Source: Chloroflexota bacterium (GTDB taxonomy: Bacteria > Chloroflexota > UBA6077). From it: a stretch of DNA of 13,604 nt. A program made the position numbers and the translations under genes. The stretch spans positions 1 to 13,604 of the forward strand of contig JAJYKO010000049.1 in NCBI GenBank assembly GCA_021788565.1. Direction: 5' to 3'. This document shows, one piece after another, positions 1 through 6,826 of the stretch; within the stretch, counting starts at the first letter, position 1; every line of letters begins with the position of its first letter. Below the pieces are notes generated by a model. It did no database searches. It was given only the letters and a program-made list of their open reading frames with translations, and was not told where the DNA came from.

Positions 1-9
1 CGCCGACAT
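1..9 (-). CDS. 5' end of a gene cut by the window edge
   Basis: The ParB-like gene ends with TGA on the minus strand, and that stop overlaps an ATG in a TGATG arrangement. The ATG is followed by codons for Ser and Ala before the window ends. Such an overlap is a common sign of translational coupling, so a further gene of the leftward operon probably starts here. Only three codons are visible, so nothing can be said about its product. Confidence 0.4.
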
Positions 10-1952
10 CAGACCACCTCCGCTGCCACTGCCGCCGGCGGCCCGTAGTGGCATTTGAGCTTTCCCTTGCCGGTTCCGGGTGTGAGCTCGTAGACGGACT
101 TCACGTCGCCATGCGCTGCCCCGATCTTCAGGGCGGCCTCCTTGTGGTCCTCGCAGGGGAACCACATGCGGGCGGAGCCATCGGCCAGCCGGCAGGTGAC
201 GGCCCAGGCGGAATAGGCCTCGCACTCGGCCGGCGCCGGTTCTGGGTTCTGAGTTCCGGGTTCTGAGTTCTCGCCGCTCGGATCGTCGGCCCCATCGAGT
301 GGGACCGGATCGAACTTGAGGCAGTAAGCCGGGTAGCCGTATCGCTCCTCGCCAGTCGACCACGCGCACTGTCTGTCACACTCAGCCGGGTACGAGGCGC
401 AGCGGTGGGTTGCCGGCGTCGCTCCGGTAGTAGTAGGTGTAGTAGTAATAACGGCAGCAGGGTCCCCCTTGAGGTACCAGTCGGCCGTGGGGCTCTCGCC
501 CCTGCTCCGCTCCTTGTAGCGCTCCACCAACTCCATCCGGCAGAAGCCCTCCACGATGATCTGGGCGACGGCGAGCGGATAGACGTCCTCTAGCGCCTCG
601 GCACGGTACGCTTCCGTGCTGTAGCCTCCGTCCAGCTTGTTCCACAGCTCCAGCCGGTACTGGCGCTCGGCTGCCTCCCGGAGGTAGCCCCTCAGGTGCC
701 AATCGTTGGCCATGACAGCGGTACCTATGACTGACATCTCACGCGGTCCGATCTCCATGAGGGCGTCAATCCTCTGCTCCAGGTCCAGGAGCATCACCGC
801 CATCAGGTCCCGGCCGGTCTTGTTCTTCCGTTTGGTCTCAGCCATGGTGAGGCGCTTGTAGCACTTCGGATCCAGGCAAATCGGCACGAAGCGGGCGCCT
901 TCTTTGGCGCGGCCGCGGCTCTGGCACGTCTCCTGGCAGCCCGGAGGGACGTCCCGAGCGAGACGCTCGTAGGTGCCATAGTTCAGATCGCTGATCTTCG
1001 GCGGCTCGAGTACCTCGGTCGTGCCGTCGGTGGAGATGCTCAATAGCCGCGTCGAGTCTTGTAGGCGACGCTTCTTCTCTTCCCAGGCCGCGGCGTTCAG
1101 CTCGTCGAAGTGCTGGGGGCGGAAACAGAGACCGTAGGAGGTGTCCGGATTGCGGTAGGCGTCGTGAGGGCACTCTAGACAGAGCTTCCGCTCGAACGTC
1201 GCATCACCCAGGTTGCGGACGAGGCCAGCCTTCCGCAGGGGCTCCATGATGTCCCAGTAGTGCAGGCGGAAGGGCTTCTCCGTCTCCCTTGTCGTCCATC
1301 CCTTTTCGGCGGCCAGGCCCGCGATCTGGCTCGCGACTTCTGGGAAGGGACTCCACGCTGCAATCGCCCTGCCGTGGGCCGGAGTCAGCTCCCCCTTCCG
1401 GATCCGGAGCTGCACGTCGGCGGGGAGGTCCAGCAGGCGCATGGCGTTGGCCACGGCCGGCTGGCTCTTGTGGACCTGCTCGGCGATCTCTCGCTGGCGC
1501 ATCCCCAGCTCACCCAGCCGCTTGTACCCCTGGGCCTCCTCTATCGGGTCCAGGTCGGAGCGCTGGAGGTTCTCCACCATCATCAGCTGGAGGGTCGTGT
1601 GGTCGTCGGCGACGTCGTAGCGAACGACCGCCGGCACCGTGGCGAGTCCCACCATCCTCGCAGCCCGCCATCTGCGCTCGCCTGCGATCAGCTCGTAGCG
1701 GTACTGGTACTTCGGCACTCCCCCGGACGCGAGCTCCACTATGGGGGTCTCGAGACCCCGGGCCCCGGCGGGAGTGACCGGCCGGACTACGAGGGGCTCC
1801 AGGATGCCGTGCTCCCTGATGGACGCCGCGAGCTCCTCCAGCGGTTCCTGCTGGATCCACTTGCGCGGGTTCAGGTTGGAGGCGGCTATGGAGTCGGTCT
1901 CGATCTGCTCCAGGACCGCGGTCTCATTTCGCGCGGAATATTCCACTACCAC
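9..1952 (-). CDS. ParB/Spo0J-family protein with extra cysteine clusters
   Basis: This is a 647-aa protein of the ParB/RepB/Spo0J family. Family members bind CTP and DNA and act in plasmid or chromosome partition or in transcription. The N-terminal ParB domain spans about residues 20-135. It contains GERRWRAA at 91-98 (the CTP-binding box) and ENLQRSDLDPIEEAQGY at 127-143, and is followed by a helix-turn-helix near 150-175. About 20 extra residues (61-80) interrupt the N domain before the GERR box. Past residue 255 the protein departs from ordinary ParB. It has Cys groups at 258/261/276, 339/343/359/364 and 518/525/529/544, then a C-terminal segment with Cys at 577, 587, 600 and 634. Two low-complexity linkers (Thr-rich at 503-513, acidic/Pro-rich at 556-576) separate the parts. 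The Cys groups suggest Zn or Fe-S binding, which is inference. The start is GTG, with GGGAGG about 7 bases upstream and the previous gene's stop 12 bp away. No ParA is visible in the window. The family call is firm; the exact role is open. Confidence 0.88.
   Translation of the reverse strand: MVVEYSARNETAVLEQIETDSIAASNLNPRKWIQQEPLEELAASIREHGILEPLVVRPVTPAGARGLETPIVELASGGVPKYQYRYELIAGERRWRAARMVGLATVPAVVRYDVADDHTTLQLMMVENLQRSDLDPIEEAQGYKRLGELGMRQREIAEQVHKSQPAVANAMRLLDLPADVQLRIRKGELTPAHGRAIAAWSPFPEVASQIAGLAAEKGWTTRETEKPFRLHYWDIMEPLRKAGLVRNLGDATFERKLCLECPHDAYRNPDTSYGLCFRPQHFDELNAAAWEEKKRRLQDSTRLLSISTDGTTEVLEPPKISDLNYGTYERLARDVPPGCQETCQSRGRAKEGARFVPICLDPKCYKRLTMAETKRKNKTGRDLMAVMLLDLEQRIDALMEIGPREMSVIGTAVMANDWHLRGYLREAAERQYRLELWNKLDGGYSTEAYRAEALEDVYPLAVAQIIVEGFCRMELVERYKERSRGESPTADWYLKGDPAAVITTTPTTTGATPATHRCASYPAECDRQCAWSTGEERYGYPAYCLKFDPVPLDGADDPSGENSEPGTQNPEPAPAECEAYSAWAVTCRLADGSARMWFPCEDHKEAALKIGAAHGDVKSVYELTPGTGKGKLKCHYGPPAAVAAEVV
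243..270. repeat. 14-bp tandem repeat, two units, inside the ParB-like gene
   Basis: Positions 243-256 and 257-270 are two 14-bp units that differ only in their first base (shared core GGGTTCTGAGTTC). They encode part of the acidic/Pro-rich linker of the ParB-like protein. The unit length is not a multiple of three, so gain or loss of one unit would shift the reading frame of the last ~75 residues. Confidence 0.75.
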
Positions 1953-1964
1953 CCCCTCGCCTCC

Positions 1965-2309
1965 CTATACCGTTCCGTCGAGCGGCTCGAAGCCGTCGCA
2001 CTCGGCCGCGGCCCGGGCAAGGTTCCGCCCCGGGCTGAAGAGATCGGTCGTCTCACACGCGAAGAAGTCGCCCCCCTCGGTCCTGAATCGGCCGACGCGA
2101 CAGATCACAGCCGGCCGGCCGGTGAATGGGAGCTCGTGGCCCGAGAGGTGAGAGCAGAGAGCGCAGCGGACGACCCTGATGGGCTCGTCCACCCTCCCGG
2201 CGAGCTGGTAAACGTCCACGGTGCCGTCGCGACGGACCAGGACGAAGTGGCCGCAGTCCTCATGAGTCGGGGAAGGATTGGAGTGTAACGTGGGTGTGGC
2301 CTGCGTCAT
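1965..2309 (-). CDS. hypothetical 114-aa protein with several cysteines
   Basis: I do not recognise this protein. It carries Cys19, a C-x2-C pair (C49, C52) and three further cysteines at about 70, 85 and 103. That is consistent with a small metal-binding fold but not proof of one. The start ATG overlaps the stop of the upstream 49-aa gene in an ATGA arrangement, and a GAGGTGG SD-like stretch lies about 8 bases upstream. The stop is 12 bp before the ParB-like start. Tight packing on both sides makes it a genuine member of the leftward operon, probably co-translated with its neighbours. Confidence 0.72.
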   Translation of the reverse strand: MTQATPTLHSNPSPTHEDCGHFVLVRRDGTVDVYQLAGRVDEPIRVVRCALCSHLSGHELPFTGRPAVICRVGRFRTEGGDFFACETTDLFSPGRNLARAAAECDGFEPLDGTV

Positions 2310-2455
2310 CCTCGTCCACCTCGGACGGGCCGGCGGGCGAGGCGCCGGTAGGCGGCCTTAGCCGTCTCTGCGAGCCCCAGGCCGAAGATGGCGCCCACCG
2401 TAGCTACCAGGATCGCGTGGACCATCACGGTCCATATTGGGTCGCTGTAGATCAT
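2306..2455 (-). CDS. 49-aa small membrane protein
   Basis: A short minus-strand ORF encodes 49 residues, beginning MIYSDPIWTV. A single hydrophobic stretch (about residues 8-28, rich in V, A, L, I and G) is followed by a basic tail with six arginines and a lysine in the last 19 residues. The composition fits a one-pass inner-membrane protein with a cytoplasmic C-terminus by the positive-inside rule. GGAGG lies 8 bases before the ATG. The TGA stop overlaps the next gene's ATG (ATGA). A good ribosome site plus coupled overlap makes this a real gene despite its size. It resembles the small holin-like or membrane proteins often found on mobile elements, but no family can be named. Confidence 0.72.
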   Translation of the reverse strand: MIYSDPIWTVMVHAILVATVGAIFGLGLAETAKAAYRRLARRPVRGGRG

Positions 2456-2486
2456 CGGAGTAGCCTCCAATCAGTGATAAGTGTGG

Positions 2487-2548
2487 GGGAGGTGGAAGGG
2501 CAGCCTAGACGGCTGCTCGATACTCTCTCTTCCAACCTTCCACCTCCC
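2487..2548. repeat. 13-bp perfect inverted repeat with a nested hairpin
   Basis: GGGAGGTGGAAGG at 2487-2499 is exactly complementary to CCTTCCACCTCCC at 2536-2548. Inside it, GCAGCC (2500-2505) pairs with GGCTGC (2511-2516) around a 5-base loop. The structure covers the 3' end of the interrupted small gene. No T-run follows on either strand, so it is not a typical intrinsic terminator. It could act as an mRNA-stabilising hairpin or a protein site. Confidence 0.6.
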
Positions 2549-2702
2549 GTTGGATCCGCCTTTCGATCTCCCTCCGTTCCTTCAGGAGGGGCGTAAGGTC
2601 CCCTGCCCCCTGGCCTCCGACCCCCGAGAGCATCTCGGAGTCGAGGGCCTGGAGCTCGAGCAACTGATCAGCGATTCACACGAGATCGCGCCACTTGATC
2701 AC
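2505..2702 (-). pseudogene. 65-codon small gene interrupted by an in-frame TGA
   Basis: On the minus strand a GTG start at 2702 has a perfect AGGAGG 9 bases upstream. It encodes MIKWRDLV and then meets TGA as codon 9 (2678-2676). The same frame continues for 56 more sense codons (IADQLLELQ ... EYRAAV) to a TAG at 2507-2505. The continuation is a helical, charge-rich segment that looks like protein. A single C-to-T change (CGA Arg to TGA) would explain the break. Other readings are a sequencing error, or an 8-residue leader with re-initiation at the TTG at codon 14. It sits in the leftward operon between the 181-aa and 49-aa genes. Function unknown; no matching family comes to mind. Confidence 0.6.
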
Positions 2703-2793
2703 CTGTGGTATCCTCCTAGTTGTAGTGTGCGCAGGGCGACGTGGTTCCGTGCTGGCTACACTGGCTCACTGTCGTAAGCGCCGATCGGGGGAT

Positions 2794-3339
2794 CTACGTG
2801 CCGCGTGGGTCCCCCATTTCCTTGCTGGATACTCCTGACCCGGCCTCACCGGTCCCGGCAGTCTCGGCCGGAACTCCACTAGCGGGAAGGACATCTCCCG
2901 CTGCATCACCAATCGCATCACCTCCCTTCATCCACCTGTCTGCTTCCTGGCGGATCGATTCCGGCGTCACTCCCATCTGGGAGAAGGCTGCCACGACCCG
3001 CCGGTCCTTCCAGAGCAGGAGTATGTGGTCTTCGGTCTCCTCCAGTCGGAGCGAGTCCTCCTGCTCCGGAGTCAGGACCCCCTTAACCAACAATCCCTTT
3101 CCTCCTTTCCGCTTTGCCGCCGTCTCAACCGGCACGATCAGCCGCGCGTCCTCCGTCTCGACCTCCACCAGGGAGCCATCCTCCAGGCCTTCCCGGATGA
3201 CCCCGACGTACAGCGCCGCCAGGGCCGGCCTGGTTCTGCCAAAACCCTCATCCGACAGATGCTCCACCGTCTCGAAGACGATCGAGCGCCGGGCGGACAG
3301 CCTCTTAGGCTTTGGGCTGGTTTCCTCGACGGCGGACAA
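2794..3339 (-). CDS. hypothetical 181-aa protein, first gene of the leftward operon
   Basis: I cannot assign this protein to a family. The start is TTG, supported by AAGGAG at 3353-3348, 8 bases upstream. The first ~145 residues look globular and mixed alpha/beta: a Lys/Arg-rich N-terminus, a hydrophobic GRTRPALAALYVGVIREGL helix near 34-52, a strand-like EVETEDARLIVPVE, and a predicted helix near 129-139. Residues 146-181 are rich in Gly, Ala, Ser and Asp and are probably disordered. The gene is the most upstream of the minus-strand set, so its promoter should lie in the 79-bp gap shared with the divergent gene at 3419. No clear -35/-10 pair is visible there. Confidence 0.68.
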   Translation of the reverse strand: MSAVEETSPKPKRLSARRSIVFETVEHLSDEGFGRTRPALAALYVGVIREGLEDGSLVEVETEDARLIVPVETAAKRKGGKGLLVKGVLTPEQEDSLRLEETEDHILLLWKDRRVVAAFSQMGVTPESIRQEADRWMKGGDAIGDAAGDVLPASGVPAETAGTGEAGSGVSSKEMGDPRGT

Positions 3340-3389
3340 GCTCTAAGCTCCTTGTGGTTGATCCTTCTCCGAAATCCTGCTAGCCTCTG

Positions 3390-3408
3390 CCACGGAGAAC
3401 CTCTGTGG
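3390..3408. promoter_or_regulatory. short imperfect palindrome in a divergent intergenic gap
   Basis: CCACGGAG and CTCTGTGG face each other around AAC, with one G-T mismatch, inside the 79-bp gap between two divergent genes. Its position suits an operator or a short hairpin. The function is a guess from location only. Confidence 0.3.
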
Positions 3409-3418
3409 AGATGCCGCT

Positions 3419-4372
3419 GTGAGAGACCCCCTTATGGCCGGCGACCTTCCCTCCCTCGGACCGCGCCTTGACGACGCGTGGGCGAAATTGCGGCGGGCAG
3501 ACAAACACCTGCGAAGCCTGCAACAGTCCCTGAAGCGCTTCGGTCGTCGCGACCCCTACAGCGTCGTCGTCGAACAATATGACTCGGAGCTGCTCAAGGA
3601 GCCGGCGTGGGTCCAGTTGGAGGCCGGGGCTACTCCCCGCCTCATCGTCCGCAGCTGGCTCGCCTCCGTTTCCCTGGAGCCACGGTTCGATCCGCCCCTT
3701 CGCCAATGGGCAACCGTGATCGGCGACGCGGTCCACAACCTCGGCAGCTCGCTCGATCTTCTGGCCAAGCAGCTCTATTTCGTGGCTCGCGACTCTCCTC
3801 AGCCAGGCGGAGCGAATGGGAAACTTGCGAAGAGCCGCGAACGGGACGTCAGCTTCCCTTACTGCAAGCGCCCGCAGGACTGGCCCAAGGCTGCCGATCG
3901 GCATCTGCCCTTGGTGGGGTCTGCCGCTCGTGCAGTCATCGAGGGTGCGCAGCCGTACCACGCAGGGAAGGACGAAAGGGACCCTGCCGTGCGGGGTCAT
4001 TCGCTTTGGGTCCTTCACGAACTCTGGAACCGAGATAAGCACGAAGCCCTGAACCTCGTCGCCGTCGCGGGCGCCTTCGTCGGGGCGGCCGTGCGACCTG
4101 CCGGCGCGCCGCCAGAATCGGCCGAGCTTCGAGTCGAGAAGGTCATGGACTGGCCGCTGCGGCCACTGGTAGGTAAGACACAGGTGGCGGTCATCAGGGT
4201 CTACCTCCCCCATCCCATCCAGATTCCCACTCAGCTCCAGATGCACGTGCACAACAACTTCTCCCTCGGCATACTGTTCGGCGAGGGGATGCCTGGAGAG
4301 GGTGCGAACGTGGTTGCGCTTCTTGGCGCCGCTCGAGACGAAACCGCCCGTCTCCTGGACTGCTTCCGGTAG
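3419..4372 (+). CDS. hypothetical 317-aa protein with HNL ... NRDKH motifs
   Basis: This is a mostly helical soluble protein. GDAVHNLGSSLDLLAKQL at about 102-119 and LWNRDKHEALN at 202-212 resemble a recurrent pattern (G-D-x-x-H-N-L-x-x-x-L-D ... N-x-x-K-H) seen in many uncharacterised bacterial proteins. I know no established function for it. The spacing of an R/K-H pair after a helical bundle faintly recalls HEPN-type folds, but that is speculation. The GTG start has GGAG about 8 bases upstream; an ATG five codons later lacks a good ribosome site. The gene stands alone between a divergent operon and a convergent RHH gene. A long open frame on the opposite strand is judged a shadow because it lacks recognisable motifs. 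Confidence 0.72.
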   Translation: MRDPLMAGDLPSLGPRLDDAWAKLRRADKHLRSLQQSLKRFGRRDPYSVVVEQYDSELLKEPAWVQLEAGATPRLIVRSWLASVSLEPRFDPPLRQWATVIGDAVHNLGSSLDLLAKQLYFVARDSPQPGGANGKLAKSRERDVSFPYCKRPQDWPKAADRHLPLVGSAARAVIEGAQPYHAGKDERDPAVRGHSLWVLHELWNRDKHEALNLVAVAGAFVGAAVRPAGAPPESAELRVEKVMDWPLRPLVGKTQVAVIRVYLPHPIQIPTQLQMHVHNNFSLGILFGEGMPGEGANVVALLGAARDETARLLDCFR

Positions 4373-4535
4373 GCCCAGGTTGAGCGCCACAGTCGCGCTG
4401 GCGCTGTATCTAACGGTGCTCCCCACGGGGCTCGACTCCACGTAGAACCCGTCGTGCACCTTCACCTCCCTACATGCCGGTCTACCTTCACGCCGCCGAC
4501 CGCCTCTTCCGCCACTCCGCCAACGAGACCACCTT

Positions 4536-4757
4536 TCATGCAGCGCTCTCGTCGGCCTTCTTCGCGGCCGCATTCCTCAGCCTCTCCAGATCCGCCTGCT
4601 CGGACTCCTCGATGTCCAGAGCCCTGGCTACCAGGTAGTTGAGGACGCTGTTTCGAGACGCGTGCCGCCTGGCAGCGATGGCTTCCGCCCGCTTCAAGAG
4701 CTCGGGCGGCCAGGAGGTCGAGGTCTTGATCAAACCCCCGCTCGTCTGGCTGGTCAT
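4536..4757 (-). CDS. ribbon-helix-helix (Arc/CopG-type) DNA-binding protein
   Basis: This 73-aa protein has the ribbon-helix-helix layout. A short strand (IKTSTSWPPEL, residues 10-20) is followed by a helix (LKRAEAIAARRH) and a second helix (RNSVLNYLVARALD), then an acidic/basic helical tail. Family members bind operators as dimers and often act as antitoxins or autoregulators. ATG start with GAGAGG 7 bases upstream. No small toxin gene follows it, since the downstream side converges on the 317-aa gene, so an antitoxin role is not supported here. It diverges from the XRE gene at 4880 and shares its control region. A perfect TTGACA -35 box (4831-4826) and a TAGGAA -10 (4807-4802, spacer 18) lie upstream of it. 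Confidence 0.78.
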   Translation of the reverse strand: MTSQTSGGLIKTSTSWPPELLKRAEAIAARRHASRNSVLNYLVARALDIEESEQADLERLRNAAAKKADESAA

Positions 4758-4780
4758 TCGCGCTACCTCTCAGAAATGAT

Positions 4781-4867
4781 CTACCAAAAACGTATGAATG
4801 ATTCCTACCACATCAGTAACTAGGCTGTCAACACTTTGGAACCGCAATCATGTAAATTTGGTAGGAA
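4781..4867. promoter_or_regulatory. divergent control region with three CTACCA operator-like motifs and a TTGACA promoter
   Basis: This AT-rich stretch contains CTACCAAA at 4781-4788, TTCCTACCA at 4802-4810, and the reverse copy TTTGGTAGGAA at 4857-4867. Copies 2 and 3 form a perfect 9-bp inverted repeat; copies 1 and 3 share 8 bp. On the minus strand TTGACA (4831-4826) plus TAGGAA (4807-4802) make a promoter for the RHH gene, and copy 2 lies exactly on its -10 box. Copy 3 lies 13-23 bp before the XRE start and includes its only SD-like sequence (AGGA). Either the RHH or the XRE protein could bind here and repress both sides; the sequence does not say which. Confidence 0.6.
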
Positions 4868-4879
4868 AAATCTACGTGA

Positions 4880-5413
4880 GTGCACAAAGTGGCGCGTGTA
4901 GGCGAGAGACTTCGTCAACTGAGGAAGGCGGCAGGCATGACCCAGGACGAACTAGGCGAGTTGCTGGGGATGGCCGGAGCCACAGTGTCGAGAATGGAGA
5001 CGGGTGCCCTCGGCATTGATGCGGACTCTGTCCCCAAGCTAGCCGCAGCTCTCGGCGTGCCGCCGTCGGACTTCTACGAGGGTGGAAAAGTTGACCACGA
5101 CGCGAAGTCGCGAGTCATCTGGCCAAGAGTCGAGCGTGCAGCCCAGCGCGCTGCGGAGCTAGCTGCGGAAAACGTGCGATCGGCGATCCGTGAGGAGGTC
5201 CAGCGGGCCGTGGGGGAGGCGCTGCGGGAGCGGTTGCCGGAGGCCTCGATCCGTGGAAGGACACTCGAAGAGGGAAATCCTCGCCTGGCGGATCAGTTCC
5301 TCCAGTGGATGGGTCGAGGACAGTGGAACGAACTTAGCGAGGAAGAGCAACGGCAGTTCTGGGGCTACGTTGACGCATTGCGCGAGGCACGAGAGCGAGA
5401 GGAGGGCTTGTAG
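4880..5413 (+). CDS. XRE-family transcriptional regulator with long helical tail
   Basis: This 177-aa protein begins with a Cro/C1-type helix-turn-helix (about residues 7-65): VGERLRQLRKAAGMTQDELGELLG, then ATVSRMETG, and a closing LAAALGVPPSDFYEGG. Residues 80-177 are helix-rich and charged (AQRAAELAAENVRSAIREEV ... EEEQRQFWGYVDALREAREREEG) and may form a dimerisation or effector region. The start is GTG at 4880, with a second GTG three codons on. The ribosome site is weak (AGGA 13 bases away) and sits inside an operator-like motif, which would suit tight autorepression. The next gene begins 2 bp after its stop, so it heads the operon 4880-7182 and probably regulates it. Confidence 0.85.
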   Translation: MHKVARVGERLRQLRKAAGMTQDELGELLGMAGATVSRMETGALGIDADSVPKLAAALGVPPSDFYEGGKVDHDAKSRVIWPRVERAAQRAAELAAENVRSAIREEVQRAVGEALRERLPEASIRGRTLEEGNPRLADQFLQWMGRGQWNELSEEEQRQFWGYVDALREAREREEGL

Positions 5414-5415
5414 CC

Positions 5416-6105
5416 ATGGTAGAGAAAGCCACCGTCCAGAGAAGCGGAAGGGCCACAGAGAAGGCTCTCGTGGTTGCTGCCAGCACTATCCAGGTCGCCG
5501 AGCGGATGAACAGCGTCTTGTTTCCGCTCGATGGTATTCAGCTTCTCAGGACACTCTCCAAGGAGGGCTTCATCCCGCCCGAGGTGCCGGTAGGTGCTGG
5601 TGTAGCAGGGGCTGAAGCGCGAAAGGGCGAGACCAGGATTAGGTTCGACGCGGAGAAGATGGTCATCGCCGCTATAGCTTCTAACCCGAGGGATGCCGTC
5701 GAGCAAATGGAATGGCTGGAGAAGCTGGTTAAGGCCGAGTTCGGGGTCAACACGGAGTCCATGGCTCAGTACTACGAACTCGTGTCGACGATGTTGGTCA
5801 AAGCCAGACGGAGCCCTCTGGACATCTGGTCTTCCATTGCCCCAAGTATTCCTGTGCTCACAACGCTCTCGGACGCGCTCGGCCGCCCGCTGGCACCCTT
5901 TGGATTGAGACTGTTCGGGTCCGGGCAGGAGCCCAACAGTACCGATTGGTTCGAGGTGAGGATCGAGCCCCAACTGCCCAACAGTTCCTCGCAGCACTTC
6001 TTCCAGATCATTTTCCGAAATCCAGCGCGCCAGGCCGTGTTCGACTATACCCGAAGGCTGGAAGAGACCGTGAGCCGGTTATTCACTCTGCTAGAGGAGG
6101 CGTAG
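5416..6105 (+). CDS. hypothetical 229-aa protein, second gene of the HEPN operon
   Basis: I do not recognise a family with certainty. Visible landmarks are a strand-like GETRIRFDAEKMVIAAIASN at 71-90, a helical region (PRDAVEQMEWLEKLVKAEFG), and a QYYELVSTMLV helix at 118-128. The C-terminal half has WFEVRIEPQLPNSSSQHFFQIIFRNP at 178-203, which looks like two antiparallel strands, then a helix to the end. The order of strand, helix and paired strands recalls the loose TIGR04255-type group, but that is a weak impression. GGAGGG lies about 10 bases before the ATG. The gene sits 2 bp after the XRE gene and 1 bp before the next, so it is co-transcribed and presumably functionally linked to both. 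Confidence 0.68.
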   Translation: MVEKATVQRSGRATEKALVVAASTIQVAERMNSVLFPLDGIQLLRTLSKEGFIPPEVPVGAGVAGAEARKGETRIRFDAEKMVIAAIASNPRDAVEQMEWLEKLVKAEFGVNTESMAQYYELVSTMLVKARRSPLDIWSSIAPSIPVLTTLSDALGRPLAPFGLRLFGSGQEPNSTDWFEVRIEPQLPNSSSQHFFQIIFRNPARQAVFDYTRRLEETVSRLFTLLEEA

Positions 6106-6106
6106 G

Positions 6107-6826
6107 ATGATGCAGGTGGCCTATCAGGCCGAAACGACCGCGTCAGTACCCATAGCGCCCATTCTGGACGCCAGGCTCATGGATCCGTCGCAGCTGGGCG
6201 CTTGCACGACTTTCTGTTGGACGCCATACACTAAGGATCCATGGAACATCGGACCAGGTGCTCCGCCCCCACCGGCCTCGGAGCAACATGATCGTGACAG
6301 GATCGTGTATCATGAATCCCAAAGAACTTCTCCAGCGCAGTGGAGCGCGGTGACCTCCGCGAGCTCCGTAACCATTGATCCACTTCTCGCTCCTGGTGTC
6401 TGGATGAAAGAGACCACTCGCTCGCAAGAAGACCTCCACACGGAGTTGCGGCCGGTCATCTGGAACGCGGAGCTGCCGGTGTTCGCATCCAAACCCGACA
6501 TCGAGATAGACAAAGCGGTGCAGCCGCTCTTGACGGACAGGGAGCGCGAGGCCCTCGACGTCTTACTGCCGTTCCTGGAGCGAGAGGCCCACAGGAACTT
6601 CGCGCCTCTCACGAGGCTTGTGGTTCGCCGCTGGGTGGACCCGGAAGAGGGCGCGAGCTCAGTAGTTGTGCGAGAATTGGTGGATCTCCCCGCCGGCGAA
6701 GCGCTCGACTACTGGGATCGAGTCGGTTCTGCCTTCGAAGACTGGCTGAGCCGACAATCGCAGCGGGTGCGGGAGATCATCGGCCAAAGGATAGATCTTG
6801 AGATCTTCTGGCGGGTCGACGAGTAA
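6107..6826 (+). CDS. hypothetical 239-aa protein, likely partner of the HEPN protein
   Basis: I cannot name a family. The N-terminal ~110 residues are Pro/Ser/Thr-rich and extended. The C-terminal ~110 residues are compact, with a helical LTDREREALDVLLPFLEREAHRNF near 142-165, a strand LTRLVVRRWVDP, then SVVVRELVDLPAGEALDYWDRVGSAFEDWL and a final IDLEIFWRVDE. The start is chosen at the first of two ATG codons, with GAGGAG 5-6 bases upstream. Its TAA stop shares one base with the HEPN gene's ATG (TAATG), a strong sign of coupled translation. Genes in this position next to HEPN proteins often encode their antitoxin or complex partner. That is inference here, since it is not a recognisable MNT nucleotidyltransferase. 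Confidence 0.68.
   Translation: MMQVAYQAETTASVPIAPILDARLMDPSQLGACTTFCWTPYTKDPWNIGPGAPPPPASEQHDRDRIVYHESQRTSPAQWSAVTSASSVTIDPLLAPGVWMKETTRSQEDLHTELRPVIWNAELPVFASKPDIEIDKAVQPLLTDREREALDVLLPFLEREAHRNFAPLTRLVVRRWVDPEEGASSVVVRELVDLPAGEALDYWDRVGSAFEDWLSRQSQRVREIIGQRIDLEIFWRVDE

Noticed and set aside
427..452. GTA-type trinucleotide run in the ParB-like gene
   Set aside because: Only three to four units, in frame (Thr-rich linker). Length change would not shift the frame, so no switch role is argued.
1260..2288. 342-aa open frame on the plus strand
   Set aside because: Antisense to the ParB-like gene and the 114-aa gene, both with good starts and, for ParB, clear domains. High GC third positions explain the long shadow frame.
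2741..3346. 201-aa open frame on the plus strand
   Set aside because: Antisense to the 181-aa gene, Ser/Pro/Thr-rich without motifs, while the minus-strand gene has an AAGGAG site and fits the operon.
3380..4573. 397-aa open frame on the minus strand
   Set aside because: Antisense to the 317-aa plus-strand gene, which has recognisable motifs and a ribosome site. The minus frame is Arg/Gly/Pro-rich at its start and has no motif over most of its length. Only its segment near 4378-4459 is kept, as a weak finding.
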